Positions 37,070-47,585 of a stretch of 64,000 nucleotides of DNA are shown here, one piece after another. The translations under genes were made by a program, and so were the position numbers. This DNA is from Sipunculus nudus (taxonomy: Eukaryota; Annelida; Sipuncula; Golfingiida; Sipunculidae), in the NCBI GenBank assembly GCA_026874595.1, contig CM049314.1:75096300-75160299 (forward strand), read 5' to 3'. The notes below the pieces were generated by a model, which ran no database searches, was not told the origin of the DNA, and saw only the letters and a list, made by a program, of their open reading frames with translations. Each line of letters begins with the position of its first letter. Position 1 is the first letter of the stretch.

Positions 37070-37660
37070 TCAATGGTTCCACAACAAAGACACCCGCTGA
37101 TATGGCAAGTGCATCTTCACATTGGTAGCACTTCTTGCAGAAACTAACATCTCTCTTGGCCCTGAGACTTTGAGAATACAGGAGTGGACCCTCTGTGAAC
37201 TACACATCCGGTTCTGACTAAATAAGTTTTCCCAGTTGGGTAAGCGGTTGAGTACATTCATGCCTAAACCACCAGGGGCTTTCTTTTTCCCCTCAGAATT
37301 TGGTGGATCTTTTACCACTAGGATGCCTACTCGATTTACTTTCGAACCTAGGACTTCAATATCCATCACAGCAATTCCCAGATAAGGTATTTCTAAGCCA
37401 TTTGCGGCAGTCAGTAAAAACCAGTTACCTTCTTCAAAATGAACATCTGACATTGTAGCTAAACTATCCTTAAACCATGATTCTGTAACAGTGGTCACCT
37501 TAGAACCAGTGTCCACTAGACATAAAACATCATTACCACTAACCTGAATCTTGATTACGGGTTGACCTCCTACGGTTCTTTGATACAAATCTGAACTCAG
37601 TCTTATCTTATCCGATGAGTCCCCCTTGTTAACCTCACGCACAGCTGGACCCGTGGCCAT
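37070..37660 (-). pseudogene. gypsy aspartic protease region
   Basis: A 196-codon frame with CLVDTGSKVTTV (DTG at about 50-52), the active-site loop of retropepsin. A hydrophobic stretch YLGIAVMDIEVLG and GMNVLNRLPNW fit the body of the fold. It lies in a different frame from gag (ends 37668) and from RT (starts 37041). The gag-protease shift may be a programmed one. The protease-RT junction (37040-37110) shows open sequence in three frames in turn, which I read as two small indels. Confidence 0.75.
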
Positions 37661-37667
37661 GTGTAAC

Positions 37668-38867
37668 CTAGTTTGACGGTAATGAAGAAGGCTGTGTTAC
37701 CACGGGAGCCGTTACAGTCGGCTCCACCGAGGTTGGTGAATTTGCCATTTGGAAAGGAACCATACCTGGCATATAATACCCTGGCCATACCCCCTGATTG
37801 ATATGGGTAGGCTGTGAGGTCACTGTTGGACTTTGGTACTGGCTTGTCAATCCTCCCTTCTGTTTGCTCCTAGCAGTATCTCGCTGTCTCTTCCAACATT
37901 CATTTTGATAATGCCCCATTTTTCTACAATAATGACATGGACCTTTAGCCTTGTGTTCAGTCTGGGAGTTGCTCCTCCTGTCTTTCCTTCCATCTTTCTC
38001 ATCTAACCTACGCTGTAGTCCTTCAATGATATTCTTCTGAGCAGCCAGTTGCTCTGTCTGGGTTTTTATCAAATCCAGTACCTGGTCCATTTGATCCTTC
38101 CACTCAGGTGGGTTATTCTTTATCCAACCACTAGCCTGGTGGATTTGTTGAATTTTGTGTTCCTCATTCGAAAAAGTAATCTCCAAACCCATGACTTCCT
38201 GTCTAACTGTTCTCCGGCTGTCCCTTGAATCATTCATTAGCTGATGTGCTTCATTCCGTAACTGATATATATTCCAGTCAGGATATTCACGGTTAGCTTT
38301 CTTTACACGTTCCCTCAGCGATGAGTCACGCATGTTTTCAGCAAACCTTTTCCTCAAGACTCTATCTTTATCTGACACAATACTGCAATCCTTACCCAAA
38401 GCTCTGTCCAATAGGCTCATTAAGGCTATTGAGTAATCTACCAAACTCTCTTTATCTTTCTGCCTTCTGTTGATAAACACATCATAAAGCTCATCGGCAG
38501 ATCTCATTTCCCCAAAAATTCCCTTCAAATGTGTCAACAACTTATCAGGATCATTCCTTATATGCTCTGCAGCATAGGCAATCTCTGTGACTGCAGCTCC
38601 ACCTAGGTGTGACCTGATAAAATCAGCTGCATCCTGCCCACTAAGTCCTTGCACTGTAACAGCATCACTAGCTTGAGTTGGCCAAGTGTCAATATCCTGC
38701 CCTGGCTCACCCCTAAACTCATTAAGTTTCTTCGGAGCATATACCAATCTCAAGGGAGTACTAGCACCTAACCCTGTAGCTCTACTGTTCCGGCTATTTT
38801 GCAACGCGTCGCATTTTGCAATTTCGGCCATCTGCCGCTGCAAAGCCTCAATCTGCTCCTGAGACAT
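37668..38867 (-). CDS. gag: gypsy gag polyprotein
   Basis: A 399-codon intact frame. The N-terminus is a coiled-coil-like segment (MSQEQIEALQRQMAEIA). A capsid-like helical region contains FRGEPGQDIDTWPTQASDA and ESLVDYSIALMSLLDRAL, typical of retrotransposon gag. A charged helix with QTEQLAAQKNIIEGLQRRL precedes a CCHC zinc knuckle, CHYCRKMGHYQNEC (about residues 309-322), which would bind RNA. The tail is Pro/Gln/Thr-rich. Its product would build the virus-like particle that packages the element RNA. It is the best preserved conserved ORF of the element. Confidence 0.88.
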   Translation of the reverse strand: MSQEQIEALQRQMAEIAKCDALQNSRNSRATGLGASTPLRLVYAPKKLNEFRGEPGQDIDTWPTQASDAVTVQGLSGQDAADFIRSHLGGAAVTEIAYAAEHIRNDPDKLLTHLKGIFGEMRSADELYDVFINRRQKDKESLVDYSIALMSLLDRALGKDCSIVSDKDRVLRKRFAENMRDSSLRERVKKANREYPDWNIYQLRNEAHQLMNDSRDSRRTVRQEVMGLEITFSNEEHKIQQIHQASGWIKNNPPEWKDQMDQVLDLIKTQTEQLAAQKNIIEGLQRRLDEKDGRKDRRSNSQTEHKAKGPCHYCRKMGHYQNECWKRQRDTARSKQKGGLTSQYQSPTVTSQPTHINQGVWPGYYMPGMVPFQMANSPTSVEPTVTAPVVTQPSSLPSN

Positions 38868-39894
38868 AATGTCTAAGTGTCACAGCCTGCAAATCTACTA
38901 TTCGTTTAAACTAACACAAACTTGCGTATATCAAAATAATCTGTCTAATAACAAGGATAGTAATTAACCTCAGGCAAAAACATTAGTTGCATCCTATCAA
39001 AACATGATAATACAAAGTTTTGCAACACTATTGCAAAGCAACATGACTGTCAGACCCCCACCAGTGAATCATAAGAACAGACAGGTTGGACACCGAGGCC
39101 CTTCCGCACAAACCAGAATTCTGTGCCATGGCCCACCAGTAAATGACTACCAGCCATCCAGCTCAGCAAAATATACCAAGATAATCATAAACATCAAATA
39201 CTACTACATTCAATGAAAATTAAATACCCATCTAGTTCTTGCCGTAAAATGCCACAGATAGTGTAGATTGCATGTGTAATAATTCTAACAATGTACAAAG
39301 GCATTTAGTGGAGTTGGTGACATAACAAGTTGTGCCCTATATGCTGATCAGATGCCATACCCTAAATGATAATCTCAGATATCCAGTGCGAAATAGTTGT
39401 TTTTCTTTTAAATGTAACAAACAAGTCCATTACAACAATTATAAAAGCAGAATAAATCCTGGGGCAATATATCTTCTTCTTCAACATATAAAAGCCAAGT
39501 CTTAAACCATTTTTGCTTATAATTGTTGTTGCATAATGATATTTTGTCATTCAATTCTTGGGAATATGCAATGGATTATCACCAAATAGTTTCACTATCA
39601 CTCAATAGGTGGCAGCACTGTCACATGATAAATTCATGCAAATTTCCTATGCATTTTATATGCATGATCTATATAAACATTACATGTACAATTTCTAGAT
39701 AGTGCAATGTCAACTTTCCTGTATCATCACATTATGGTAACACGTCCATCGAGTTCATTTCACCAGTATAATCAAATTCCTTTGGGAATTTATATTCAAC
39801 TGACCTCCCAAGAAAGTTAAGTGTGATGCAACTTCATGAAAAACATTCAATCTAATTAATCATATATGTTGACCATACAACAAGTAATGTCACA
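38868..39894 (-). other. spacer between SGNH ORF and gag
   Basis: About 1 kb of AT-rich DNA without a convincing ORF on either strand. In a standard gypsy element gag follows soon after the primer site, so the length of this leader is unusual. Confidence 0.5.
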
Positions 39895-40566
39895 CTAGAA
39901 TAACAGGAACTTAACATCAATGTGTTTTGAACTTCCCTTGCAAAGTAATGACATTCCCCACAATAAAGTTTTCATAATTTGTGTGCCTGCTCTGGACAGG
40001 TGTAGATTGTCCTTCGCATACAGTGTTTTTAGCGGCTTCTTACTCTGTTTATCTTCAAACGCACGGAAAGTCTTCAGAAATTTAACGCCAGTGCAATGAC
40101 ACAGTTTAAACAATTCTTTGTTGACAGTTTTTCGGTTTAAATCCGCCCTATCAGTGTCACATGGCCTTGGAATAATGGCTGAAACAGCTAACACGGAATT
40201 AGGTGACAATGTTTTCACCAAATTCACAAGTTTCTCAAAGCTAGCAATAATATGTGAAACTGGTTTATCTAGATTGTTTGTCCCAACATGCAGAACAATG
40301 ATGCGAAAACCATGAAGACGGATGGGTCCCATACGCAGTTTCATGCACAATCCTTCTATTGTGATTCCTGGAAATGACTGAATGTACAGCTGATTACAGT
40401 CACGGATGTACTTACATATACTGTCACTTAACAAAGTAAAGTTATTTTGTTTAATTGCTGGCCATTTGTACTCTGCATGTTTATATGGGCAATTATAGCC
40501 TATCTGTTGAATATGCAGTTCATCATAAATCTGTCTCAACGGGCAGCAAATTCTCCTTCTGTCCAT
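39895..40566 (-). CDS. SGNH/GDSL hydrolase-like ORF in the gypsy leader
   Basis: A 223-codon intact ORF starts with ATG 146 nt inside the primer site. Block I reads LLSDSI (Ser49 in the nucleophile position, GDS replaced by SDS). SFPGITIEGL supplies the block II Gly. Block III is VGTNNL (94-99), and block V is DNLHLSRAG (Asp186, His189). Order and spacing are those of the SGNH hydrolase superfamily, whose members are esterases and lipases. Related ORFs are known from some CR1 and Ngaro retroelements, and two lie in this window. Since it sits between the LTR and gag in the element's orientation, it would be the first ORF on the genomic RNA. Function in the cycle is unknown; membrane lipid or acetyl-ester hydrolysis is only inference. 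Confidence 0.75.
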   Translation of the reverse strand: MDRRRICCPLRQIYDELHIQQIGYNCPYKHAEYKWPAIKQNNFTLLSDSICKYIRDCNQLYIQSFPGITIEGLCMKLRMGPIRLHGFRIIVLHVGTNNLDKPVSHIIASFEKLVNLVKTLSPNSVLAVSAIIPRPCDTDRADLNRKTVNKELFKLCHCTGVKFLKTFRAFEDKQSKKPLKTLYAKDNLHLSRAGTQIMKTLLWGMSLLCKGSSKHIDVKFLLF

Positions 40567-40711
40567 CCCTTAGTTACAAATCATATGTGGTATTGAATGT
40601 TCATCAAATGGCAATACATAACATGTATGGTCTTCTCACATACACATCATTCCTGATCAAGCAAGTTCCAACCAGGTTAAGCACTCGGCCGCCTCTAAGA
40701 AAGTCTCTATC

Positions 40712-40730
40712 AATCCCACTTCTGACACCA
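40712..40730 (-). promoter_or_regulatory. primer binding site (tRNA-Leu-like)
   Basis: On the minus strand, 4 nt inside the 5' LTR, TGGTGTCAGAAGTGGGATT is complementary to the 3' end of a leucine tRNA. It starts with the TGG that pairs with CCA. Its position fixes the element's orientation and the inner border of the 5' LTR. Confidence 0.8.
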
Positions 40731-40734
40731 AATC

Positions 40735-42020
40735 TGTAGTCCGGTTCGATTGACAAATAGCCACAACATGTATCCATAGATATAGTCCAGTTTATTAAAG
40801 TTCAACAGCCGCCATAATAAGTTGGTATGAGGTGGCTAATACTGATGTTGATAGAGGTGTAAAGGTGATAAAAGTGATGAAAGGTGGTAAAAGGTGGCCG
40901 GGTACTCCCTACATCCACCGGTTCCTAAATAAAGAATAAATAATAAGGCCAAAATAAAAAAAAAGGTATGGTTCTCAGGCACTTTTTTTCAAAAATCAAT
41001 GCGGGCGGGCGCTTTTTTTAATTTAAATTTTTTGGTATGTTTCGATAAAAAATGTCAAATTATAAGGGAAAAGCATGAAAATAATAGTTTTATTTTACTA
41101 AATAAGTAAAAGCACTACAAAACAAAGGAAATTGTATGGTTTTATCTTCTTGAAAGAAATGTCGGAGAGGCAGCAGCTCAAAATTGGAAAGTTTTTATTG
41201 AAACGCAAAATAAAAATTTTTGATGCGGGGGTTTAAAATTGATGCGGGCGGTGCCTGAGAACCATACCTTTAATTTTTTTGGCCTAATAAATATCTAGGT
41301 AGCCTCTATATTATTACAAATAATATGGTATACTGATGCTTGGGAGTTCAGATATTCAAAGTATAAGAACATGGTTATTTTATATCCAACACATACATTA
41401 AGTAATGACATGACTATTATGGTATTATTGACTATTATCCTGCATACTGGAGATAATACTGTTAAATGTTTATTCATACTAATCTTAATGACAATAAAGG
41501 TTTTATGCAAACGTATCTTACATATTTAATATCATGGCATACCAAAATAAATAACCTATGGCAAGATACAAGCGTGTTATTGTGAGCGATAATCTAAAGT
41601 TTTTCGAGGGTTGAATTTGACCTTTGACACCAGACTGGCTTCGGTCTGATCTTACCGAACAGCCATATTGGACCGAAAGTAACCAATTTAACAACATGAA
41701 AAATACGTCCTTACGTTAATAAAAGTAGTTGACAACTTATAAGAACTACGTCAAAATGAAGATTATACATTTATCTTTAAATGTACCACATTGGGAATAC
41801 TAGCAAATTAACATATTAAACTTACAACAGCGAAAAAGTCCCTGGCTGTAACCTGCGTGGGCGCTTGCACATGGACCTACAGAAACTGACGGAGAGCCTG
41901 AACGGTGTCAAATACGTCACAAGTTTACATAGAGTGATTCTGTACTTTATCAAACCGTACCAATTGGAGCATCCGTGACAAATATTATCCGTAACACCTT
42001 CGCAGTATAACACCATCACA
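40735..42020 (-). repeat. 5' LTR of the large gypsy element, carrying a MITE
   Basis: Plus-strand borders are TGTAGTCCGG (40735) and CACCATCACA (42020). It is 1286 bp against 944 bp for the partner. The 342-bp difference is explained by the 338-bp MITE plus its 3-bp target duplication and one extra base. Confidence 0.92.
40947..41284. mobile_element. MITE (PIF/Harbinger-like) inside the 5' LTR
   Basis: The terminal inverted repeats are GGCCAAAATAA ... GGTATGGTTCTCAGGCAC on the left and GTGCCTGAGAACCATACC ... TTTTTGGCC on the right, nearly perfect over about 35 bp. TAA flanks both sides (40944-40946 and 41285-41287), and the 3' LTR has a single TAA there. A 3-bp TWA duplication is the mark of PIF/Harbinger transposons. 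No transposase is encoded. GCGGGCGG runs lie next to both terminal repeats. Confidence 0.88.
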
Positions 42021-43139
42021 CTTGAATTGAGATTTTACCCAGGTGCATTCCAGGCATGTTCCATGCATGATCTATGCATCCATGCATGTTCCAAGTGTGT
42101 TCCATGCATAAATTTTGATAAGGGCAGTGCTCTTAGGGAGAACTATGAGTGGCTAAACATTTTGTAATGTCAGACTTGATGACTCTCAGAAGATGCAAAG
42201 GTCACAACAAAGAATGGAAATTTTCTGTTGGTTGATAGAAGGGTGCATTCTATTCATTGATTATTTTAGACAGGTTCAAAAGAATACCTTTACTAAACTT
42301 TGACAAATTTGGAAGCCTCATCTGGAACTGTTTGTCCTCTTCATGCATGTGCAGTGGAACAAAATAGCCTCATCACATACCCTTTGGCTTCAGCCTTCCT
42401 TCCCTAATACAGAGTAACAAACACACAATCAAAGTTGCCTGTAACGCCAACTGGTGGCACTGCGATAGCCTCTTTAAAAATTATTTGGCGTATCTATAGA
42501 TTATGAAGAAATGAGGGAAAGGGCCCCCCCCCCCTTAGGACACACAATCCCAACAGTTCAAATCCAAGAGTAAACATGCGTATCCAAAGTTTCGCCATAG
42601 AGGAATTCACTGACAAAAAGTACAGAGCAACTACTGTCAGTTATACATCAATGTGGCTATAATGATCTGCCCTTGCTAATATTACCACCCATACACCCTT
42701 CTTGTAGATAATTACAATAAATCCAGGTCACCGTTTTTCTGAATCTTTCACTCATTCATGAAGCTGTGCTCAGAGATTAGAGGTTTTTGAAACACTGGCA
42801 GGAAAATTAAACAAGATTTAGCATCATGACTTTACTTCTCACTATGAATATAATTATTAAAATATTTTATAGTTTATTATTATAATGTTTTTAAAGTATT
42901 TTTGGGGTTACTTTTTAATTTATCTGTAACTTGCTGTTTTCTATTCCATGTTGGTATTTAGAGTTAGCTATAGGTTTACAACATGGATGGCGCCTTACAA
43001 ATTGTCTGCTTTATATATACAGTATTTCCTATAAGACAGGTGGCTCCACATACATTGCTACACTTTATCCAACTTTTTACCATATATGTAATGTGTATTT
43101 ACAGATTTTCCAGTACAACCCCCTTGGTCTTGCCCAGCA
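42021..43139. other. intron DNA with CATGCAT words
   Basis: CATGCATG and GTTCCATGCAT words at 42050-42115 continue the minisatellite family seen left of the gypsy element. A poly-C run lies at 42522-42535. Otherwise I see nothing. Confidence 0.5.
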
Positions 43140-45440
43140 GGAAAACACAAATGGATAGACGACCAGTCATGTCTTACAGGTATGTAAAAAAACAGTCATT
43201 TCTTACAGGTATGATATATGACCTGTCATGACTTACAGGTGTGATAGACGACCTGTCATGTCTTACAGGTATGATTTATGACCTGTCATGACTTACAGGT
43301 GTGATAGATGACCTGTCATGTCTTACAGGTATGATATATGACATGTCATGACTTACAGGTATGATAGACGACCTGTCATGTCTTACTGGTATGATAGACC
43401 AGTCATGTCTTACACAAAAGATAGATGACCAGTCATGTCTTATAGGTACAATAGACCAGTCATGTCTTACAGGTATGATAGATGACCAGTCATGTCTTAC
43501 AGGTATGATAGCTAGAAGACCAGTCATGTCTTACAGGTACGATAGACCAGTCATGTCTTTCAAGTACGATAGACCAGTCATGTCTTACAGGTACGATAGA
43601 CCAGTCATGTCTTACAGGTATGATAGATGACCAGTCATGTCTTACAGGTATGATAGCTAGAAGACCAGTCATGTCTTACAGGTACGACAGACCAGTCATG
43701 TCTTTCAGGTACGATAGACCAGTCATGTCTTACAGGTACGATAGACCAGTCATGTCTTTCAGGTACGATAGACCAGTCATGTCTTACCGGTACGATAGAC
43801 CAGTCATGTCTTACAGGTACGATAGACCAGTCATGTCTTACAGGTATGATAGATGACCAGTCATGTCTTACAGGTATGATAGCTAGAAGACCAGTAATGT
43901 CTTACAGGTACGATAGTCCAGTCATGTCTTTCAGGTACGATAGACCAGTCATGTCTTACAGGTACGATAGACCAGTCATGTCTTACAGGTATGATAGATG
44001 ACCAGTCATGTCTTACAGGTATGATAGCTAGAAGACCAGTCATGTCTTACAGGTACGATAGACCAGTCATGTCTTTCAGGTACGATAGACCAGTCATGTC
44101 TTACAGGTACGATAGACCAGTCATGTCTTACAGGTATGATAGATGACCAGTCATGTCTTACAGGTATGATAGCTAGAAGACCAGTCATGTCTTACAGGTA
44201 CGATAGACCAGTCATGTCTTTCAAGTACGATAGACCAGTCATGTCTTACAGGTACGATAGACCAGTCATGTCTTACAGGTATGATAGATGACCAGTCATG
44301 TCTTACAGGTATGATAGCTAGAAGACCAGTCATGTCTTTCAGGTACGATAGACCAGTCATGTCTTTCAGGTACGATAGACCAGTCATGTCTTACAGGTAC
44401 GATAGACCAGTCATGTCTTTCAGGTACGATAGACCAGTCATGTCTTACAGGTACGATAGACCAGTCATGTCTTACAGGTACGATAGACCAGTCATGTCTT
44501 ACAGGTATGATAGATGACCAGTCATGTCTTACAGGTATGATAGCTAGAAGACCAGTAATGTCTTACAGGTACGATAGTCCAGTCATGTCTTTCAGGTACG
44601 ATAGACCAGTCATGTCTTACAGGTACGATAGACCAGTCATGTCTTACAGGTATGATAGATGACCAGTCATGTCTTACAGGTATGATAGCTAGAAGACCAG
44701 TCATGTCTTACAGGTACGATAGACCAGTCATGTCTTTCAGGTACGATAGACCAGTCATGTCTTACAGGTACGATAGACCAGTCATGTCTTACAGGTATGA
44801 TTGATGACCAGTCATGTCTTACAGGTATGATAGCTAGAAGACCAGTCATGTCTTACAGGTACGATAGACCAGTCATGTCTTTCAGGTACGATAGACCAGT
44901 CATGTCTTACAGGTACAATAGACCAGTCATGTCTTTCAGGTACGATAGACCAGTCATGTCTTACAGGTACGATAGACCAGTCATGTCTTACAGGTACGAT
45001 AGACCAGTCATGTCTTACAGGTATGATAGATGACCAGTCATGTCTTACAGGTATGATAGCTAGAAGACCAGTAATGTCTTACAGGTACGATAGTCCAGTC
45101 ATGTCTTTCAGGTACGATAGACCAGTCATGTCTTACAGGTATGATAGACCAGTCATGTCTTACAGGTATGATAGATGACCAGTCATGTCTTACAGGTATG
45201 ATAGCTAGAAGACCAGTCATGTCTTACAGGTACGATAGACCAGTCATGTCTTTCAGGTACGATAGACCAGTCATGTCTTACAGGTACGACAGACCAGTCA
45301 TGTCTTTCAGGTATGATAGACCAGTCATGTCTTTCAGGTATGATAGACCAGTCATGTCTTACAGGTACGATAGACCAGTCATGTCCTACAGGTATGATAG
45401 ATGACCTGTCATGTCTTACAGGTATGATACACCAGTCATG
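43140..45440 (+). repeat. minisatellite with 27/30/34-nt monomers and higher-order blocks
   Basis: The basic monomer has 27 nt: GACCAGTCATGTCTTACAGG plus TACGATA. Two longer variants, 30 nt (starting GATGACCAG) and 34 nt (starting GCTAGAAGACCAG), occur at set places. The 34-nt variant starts at 43511, 43656, 43882, 44027, 44172, 44317, 44543, 44688, 44833, 45059 and 45204. Spacings are therefore only 145 nt (34+27x3+30) or 226 nt (145+81). Monomers at the left edge (43200-43380) are more diverged. Both strands are open for long stretches because 27 is a multiple of three. These frames (RPVMSYRYD or IVPVRHDWS repeats) have no start context or splice fit and are not taken as genes. Confidence 0.92.
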
Positions 45441-45901
45441 TCATCCAAGAGATTAGCTCTCTCAATTTTGTTCTCTCGGTTGGCTGCTGGGACGATCCGG
45501 TGATCGGTCTTGCATTGCATTAATCATTTACAGAATTTTTCACAAAGGTTAGGCTTTGTAATGATGGATGGTACACTTTCATGAAATTTATGTGAACAAA
45601 CTCTAGAACAATCTGGATTTACTAATAGAATCACAATTAAGGTTCATTACTATATACACATACTGGCTATAGAGTTATTAGATGAGACAATATGTAGGCT
45701 TATATATCAATGGAGAGGTATTACAGGTCAATTAGTGTCCAGAAGTTACATACTCTTATAGGTCAACCAATTTTCACTGATGATTTATCATGAGATTTCC
45801 AAAACTTCACAAAAACAACTAATAACCCATCATCAATTGCTGATATGATGTTGATGTTTGATTATAATCTAGGAAATGACTCTAAACACTACTTTTTGCA
45901 G
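45441..45901 (+). other. intron between minisatellite and lectin exon
   Basis: AT-rich DNA without coding signals. It ends in the acceptor ACTACTTTTTGCAG. Confidence 0.6.
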
Positions 45902-46096
45902 ATGCTGTGTGTGGGGCAGGATGGAGTGGGAATGGAGGTTACTGCTACAAACTGTTCACCAGCCCTAAATCTTATGAAACAGCACAATCAATGTGCGAGG
46001 CCGAAAATGCCAATCTTTTGTCAGTGCACTCAACTGAGGAAAGAAACTTCATTAATACCAACATTACAGGCACCGCAGCAGATGATGTTTGGATAG
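45902..46096 (+). CDS. exon: N-terminal half of a C-type lectin domain
   Basis: A 195-nt exon with acceptor CTTTTTGCAG and donor ATAG/GTGAGC, entering and leaving in phase 1. It encodes VCGAGWSGNGGYCYKLF, then SYETAQSMCEAENANLLSV and DDVWIG. The extra Cys pair before the domain (long-form lectin fold), the helix with Cys followed by a NLLSVHS strand, and the WIG of the hydrophobic core are all present. Together with the next exon it gives a complete domain of about 125 residues. Such domains bind glycans or proteins in secreted or membrane receptors. Confidence 0.85.
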   Translation: MLCVGQDGVGMEVTATNCSPALNLMKQHNQCARPKMPIFCQCTQLRKETSLIPTLQAPQQMMFG

Positions 46097-47396
46097 GTGA
46101 GCTCATAATTTAATATTTAAAGCTTTCAGGTTTATCCTGTCAGAGAGGCTGTGACAGCATTAATTACTATCAGATTATCAGATATTGTACATGGCTGTTT
46201 GTTGATAAGAGGAACCACATAATATTATATACTTTTATAATATTTTCATGCTATAATATAAAATATTACTATTATATAATGTTATAAAAAATAACAATAT
46301 ATTTATATACTAATATTTTCTGTATCATATAATGTATTGGTTGATTTGTTCCACTGTGCCCTCTAGATTTATTTTAATGGATCATGTCACAATTGAGGAT
46401 CTCCATGTGAATTCATATTTTCTATACTGAAAATCAAACACAAGTGATAGCAACACTGCCAATTTAGAGACTGTTGTAGCATTTTGCATGCATGTGTTTG
46501 GAATTTTTAATGCTGTTTCAATACCCCTACTTACTAGTTATTTGGTAATTTTGGCTGGAGAGTTGATAAAGTTAATAAGAAAAAAAAACTTTCAAATGCA
46601 AATCAGCAGACAGGCATTGATCTCTGGAATATTTAAGAATTACAATTCAAATATAACCCTGTATTTGCACTGAATTATAAGAACACAAAAAACCTAGAAC
46701 CTAGCATTAATGAAACATCAATTATTGTTTTAAACCACCAATAGGAATAACTTGTTATATGTGATTACTAGCTGTTCTGAAAATTGTTTGCAAGAAACAG
46801 GGTGACAAAGACTGTACAGTGATACAGGTTTGTGTTAAGAGACCACCCATGGAACTGGCAAAAAATATGGTCTTAATTCACAGGTGGTCTTAACAGACAG
46901 GTGGTCTAAAAAGACAAGTGGTCCTATAAGACAGATGGTCTTTATAAACAGATGGTCTAAATAGACAGATGGTCTAAATAGACAGGTAGTCTTAATAGAC
47001 AGGAGGTCCTGTAAGACAGGCCGTCTGAAAAGACTGATAGTCTAAATAGACCGATGGTCTTATAAGACAGGTTTTAATTAATAGACAGGTGGTCTTGATA
47101 CACAGGTGGCCTTTTTAGACAGGTGGCCTTAATGGACAGGTGGTCTTATAAGACAAGTGACCTTAATAGATAGGTGGTCTTGATAGACAGGTGGTCTTGA
47201 TAGACAGGTGGCATTAATAGACAGGTGGTCTTAATAGACAGCTAGGTGGTCCTATAAGACAGGTGGAGTTAATTGACTAGTGGTTTTAATAGATTAGATG
47301 GTTTTTATATGATAGGTGGTCTTAATAGACAGGTGGTCTTTCAGACAGGCTCCACCGTATTTTGAACCCATTTCTGGTTTATTTTTTTCATTGTAG
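46097..47396 (+). other. intron inside the lectin domain
   Basis: AT-rich in the first half (46200-46330 is almost pure A/T). The second half contains a 17-nt minisatellite (separate entry). The acceptor TTTTTTTCATTGTAG precedes the next exon. Confidence 0.7.
46850..47345 (+). repeat. 17-nt minisatellite (GACAGGTGGTCTTAATA)
   Basis: About 28 diverged copies of AGACAGGTGGTCTTAAT run up to 50 bp before the second lectin exon. Variants replace TTAATA by CTATAA or TGATA. It ends near the branch-point region, so it nearly touches splicing signals. Confidence 0.85.
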
Positions 47397-47585
47397 GTCT
47401 CAAAGATGCAGAGCAGGTGTATTTTCAGTGGTCTGATACCACAGACAATGATTACATCTACTACGATACCACCAAGATGTATGATACTGGAGAGTTTTGT
47501 GTGAAGATTAACAGACTGAACAGCTATAAATGGGAGGACACTCCATGCTCCAGCGAGCTGCCGTACATCTGTAAGCAGAGCTCAG
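47397..47585 (+). CDS. exon: C-terminal half of the C-type lectin domain
   Basis: A 189-nt exon between TTCATTGTAG and GTAGGA, phase 1 on both sides. It joins the previous exon to read WIGLKDAEQVYFQWSD. The C-terminal signature is present: GEFCVKI, then KWEDTPCSSELPYICKQ, supplying the last three cysteines. No EPN or QPD tripeptide is found in the loop, and the WND position reads WED, so calcium-dependent sugar binding of the classical type is doubtful. Many invertebrate domains of this fold bind proteins or other ligands. Confidence 0.85.

Larger units (their letters stand above)
32366..42020 (-). mobile_element. Ty3/gypsy LTR retrotransposon with an extra SGNH ORF
   Basis: Reading on the minus strand the order is 5' LTR (42020-40735), primer site, SGNH-like ORF, 1-kb spacer, gag, protease, RT-RNase H, integrase, polypurine tract and 3' LTR (33309-32366). 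RT-RH before integrase defines Ty3/gypsy. Both LTRs begin and end as TGTGATGG...GGACTACA on the element strand. They differ at roughly 30-40 positions by eye (3-4 percent), so the insertion is not very recent. No clean target duplication is visible (CCTAG left, CTTGA right), though both flanks are CATGCAT repeats. Several pol lesions make this copy non-autonomous. Confidence 0.9.

Noticed and set aside
43276-45404. Long open frames on both strands with RPVMSYRYD or IVPVRHDWS repeats
   Set aside because: They follow from a 27-nt monomer without stops; both strands are open equally, frames break at each 30- or 34-nt variant, and there is no start or splice context.
43140-45440. CRISPR-like regular repeat array
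   Set aside because: Monomers are contiguous with no unique spacers, and the DNA is clearly from an animal.
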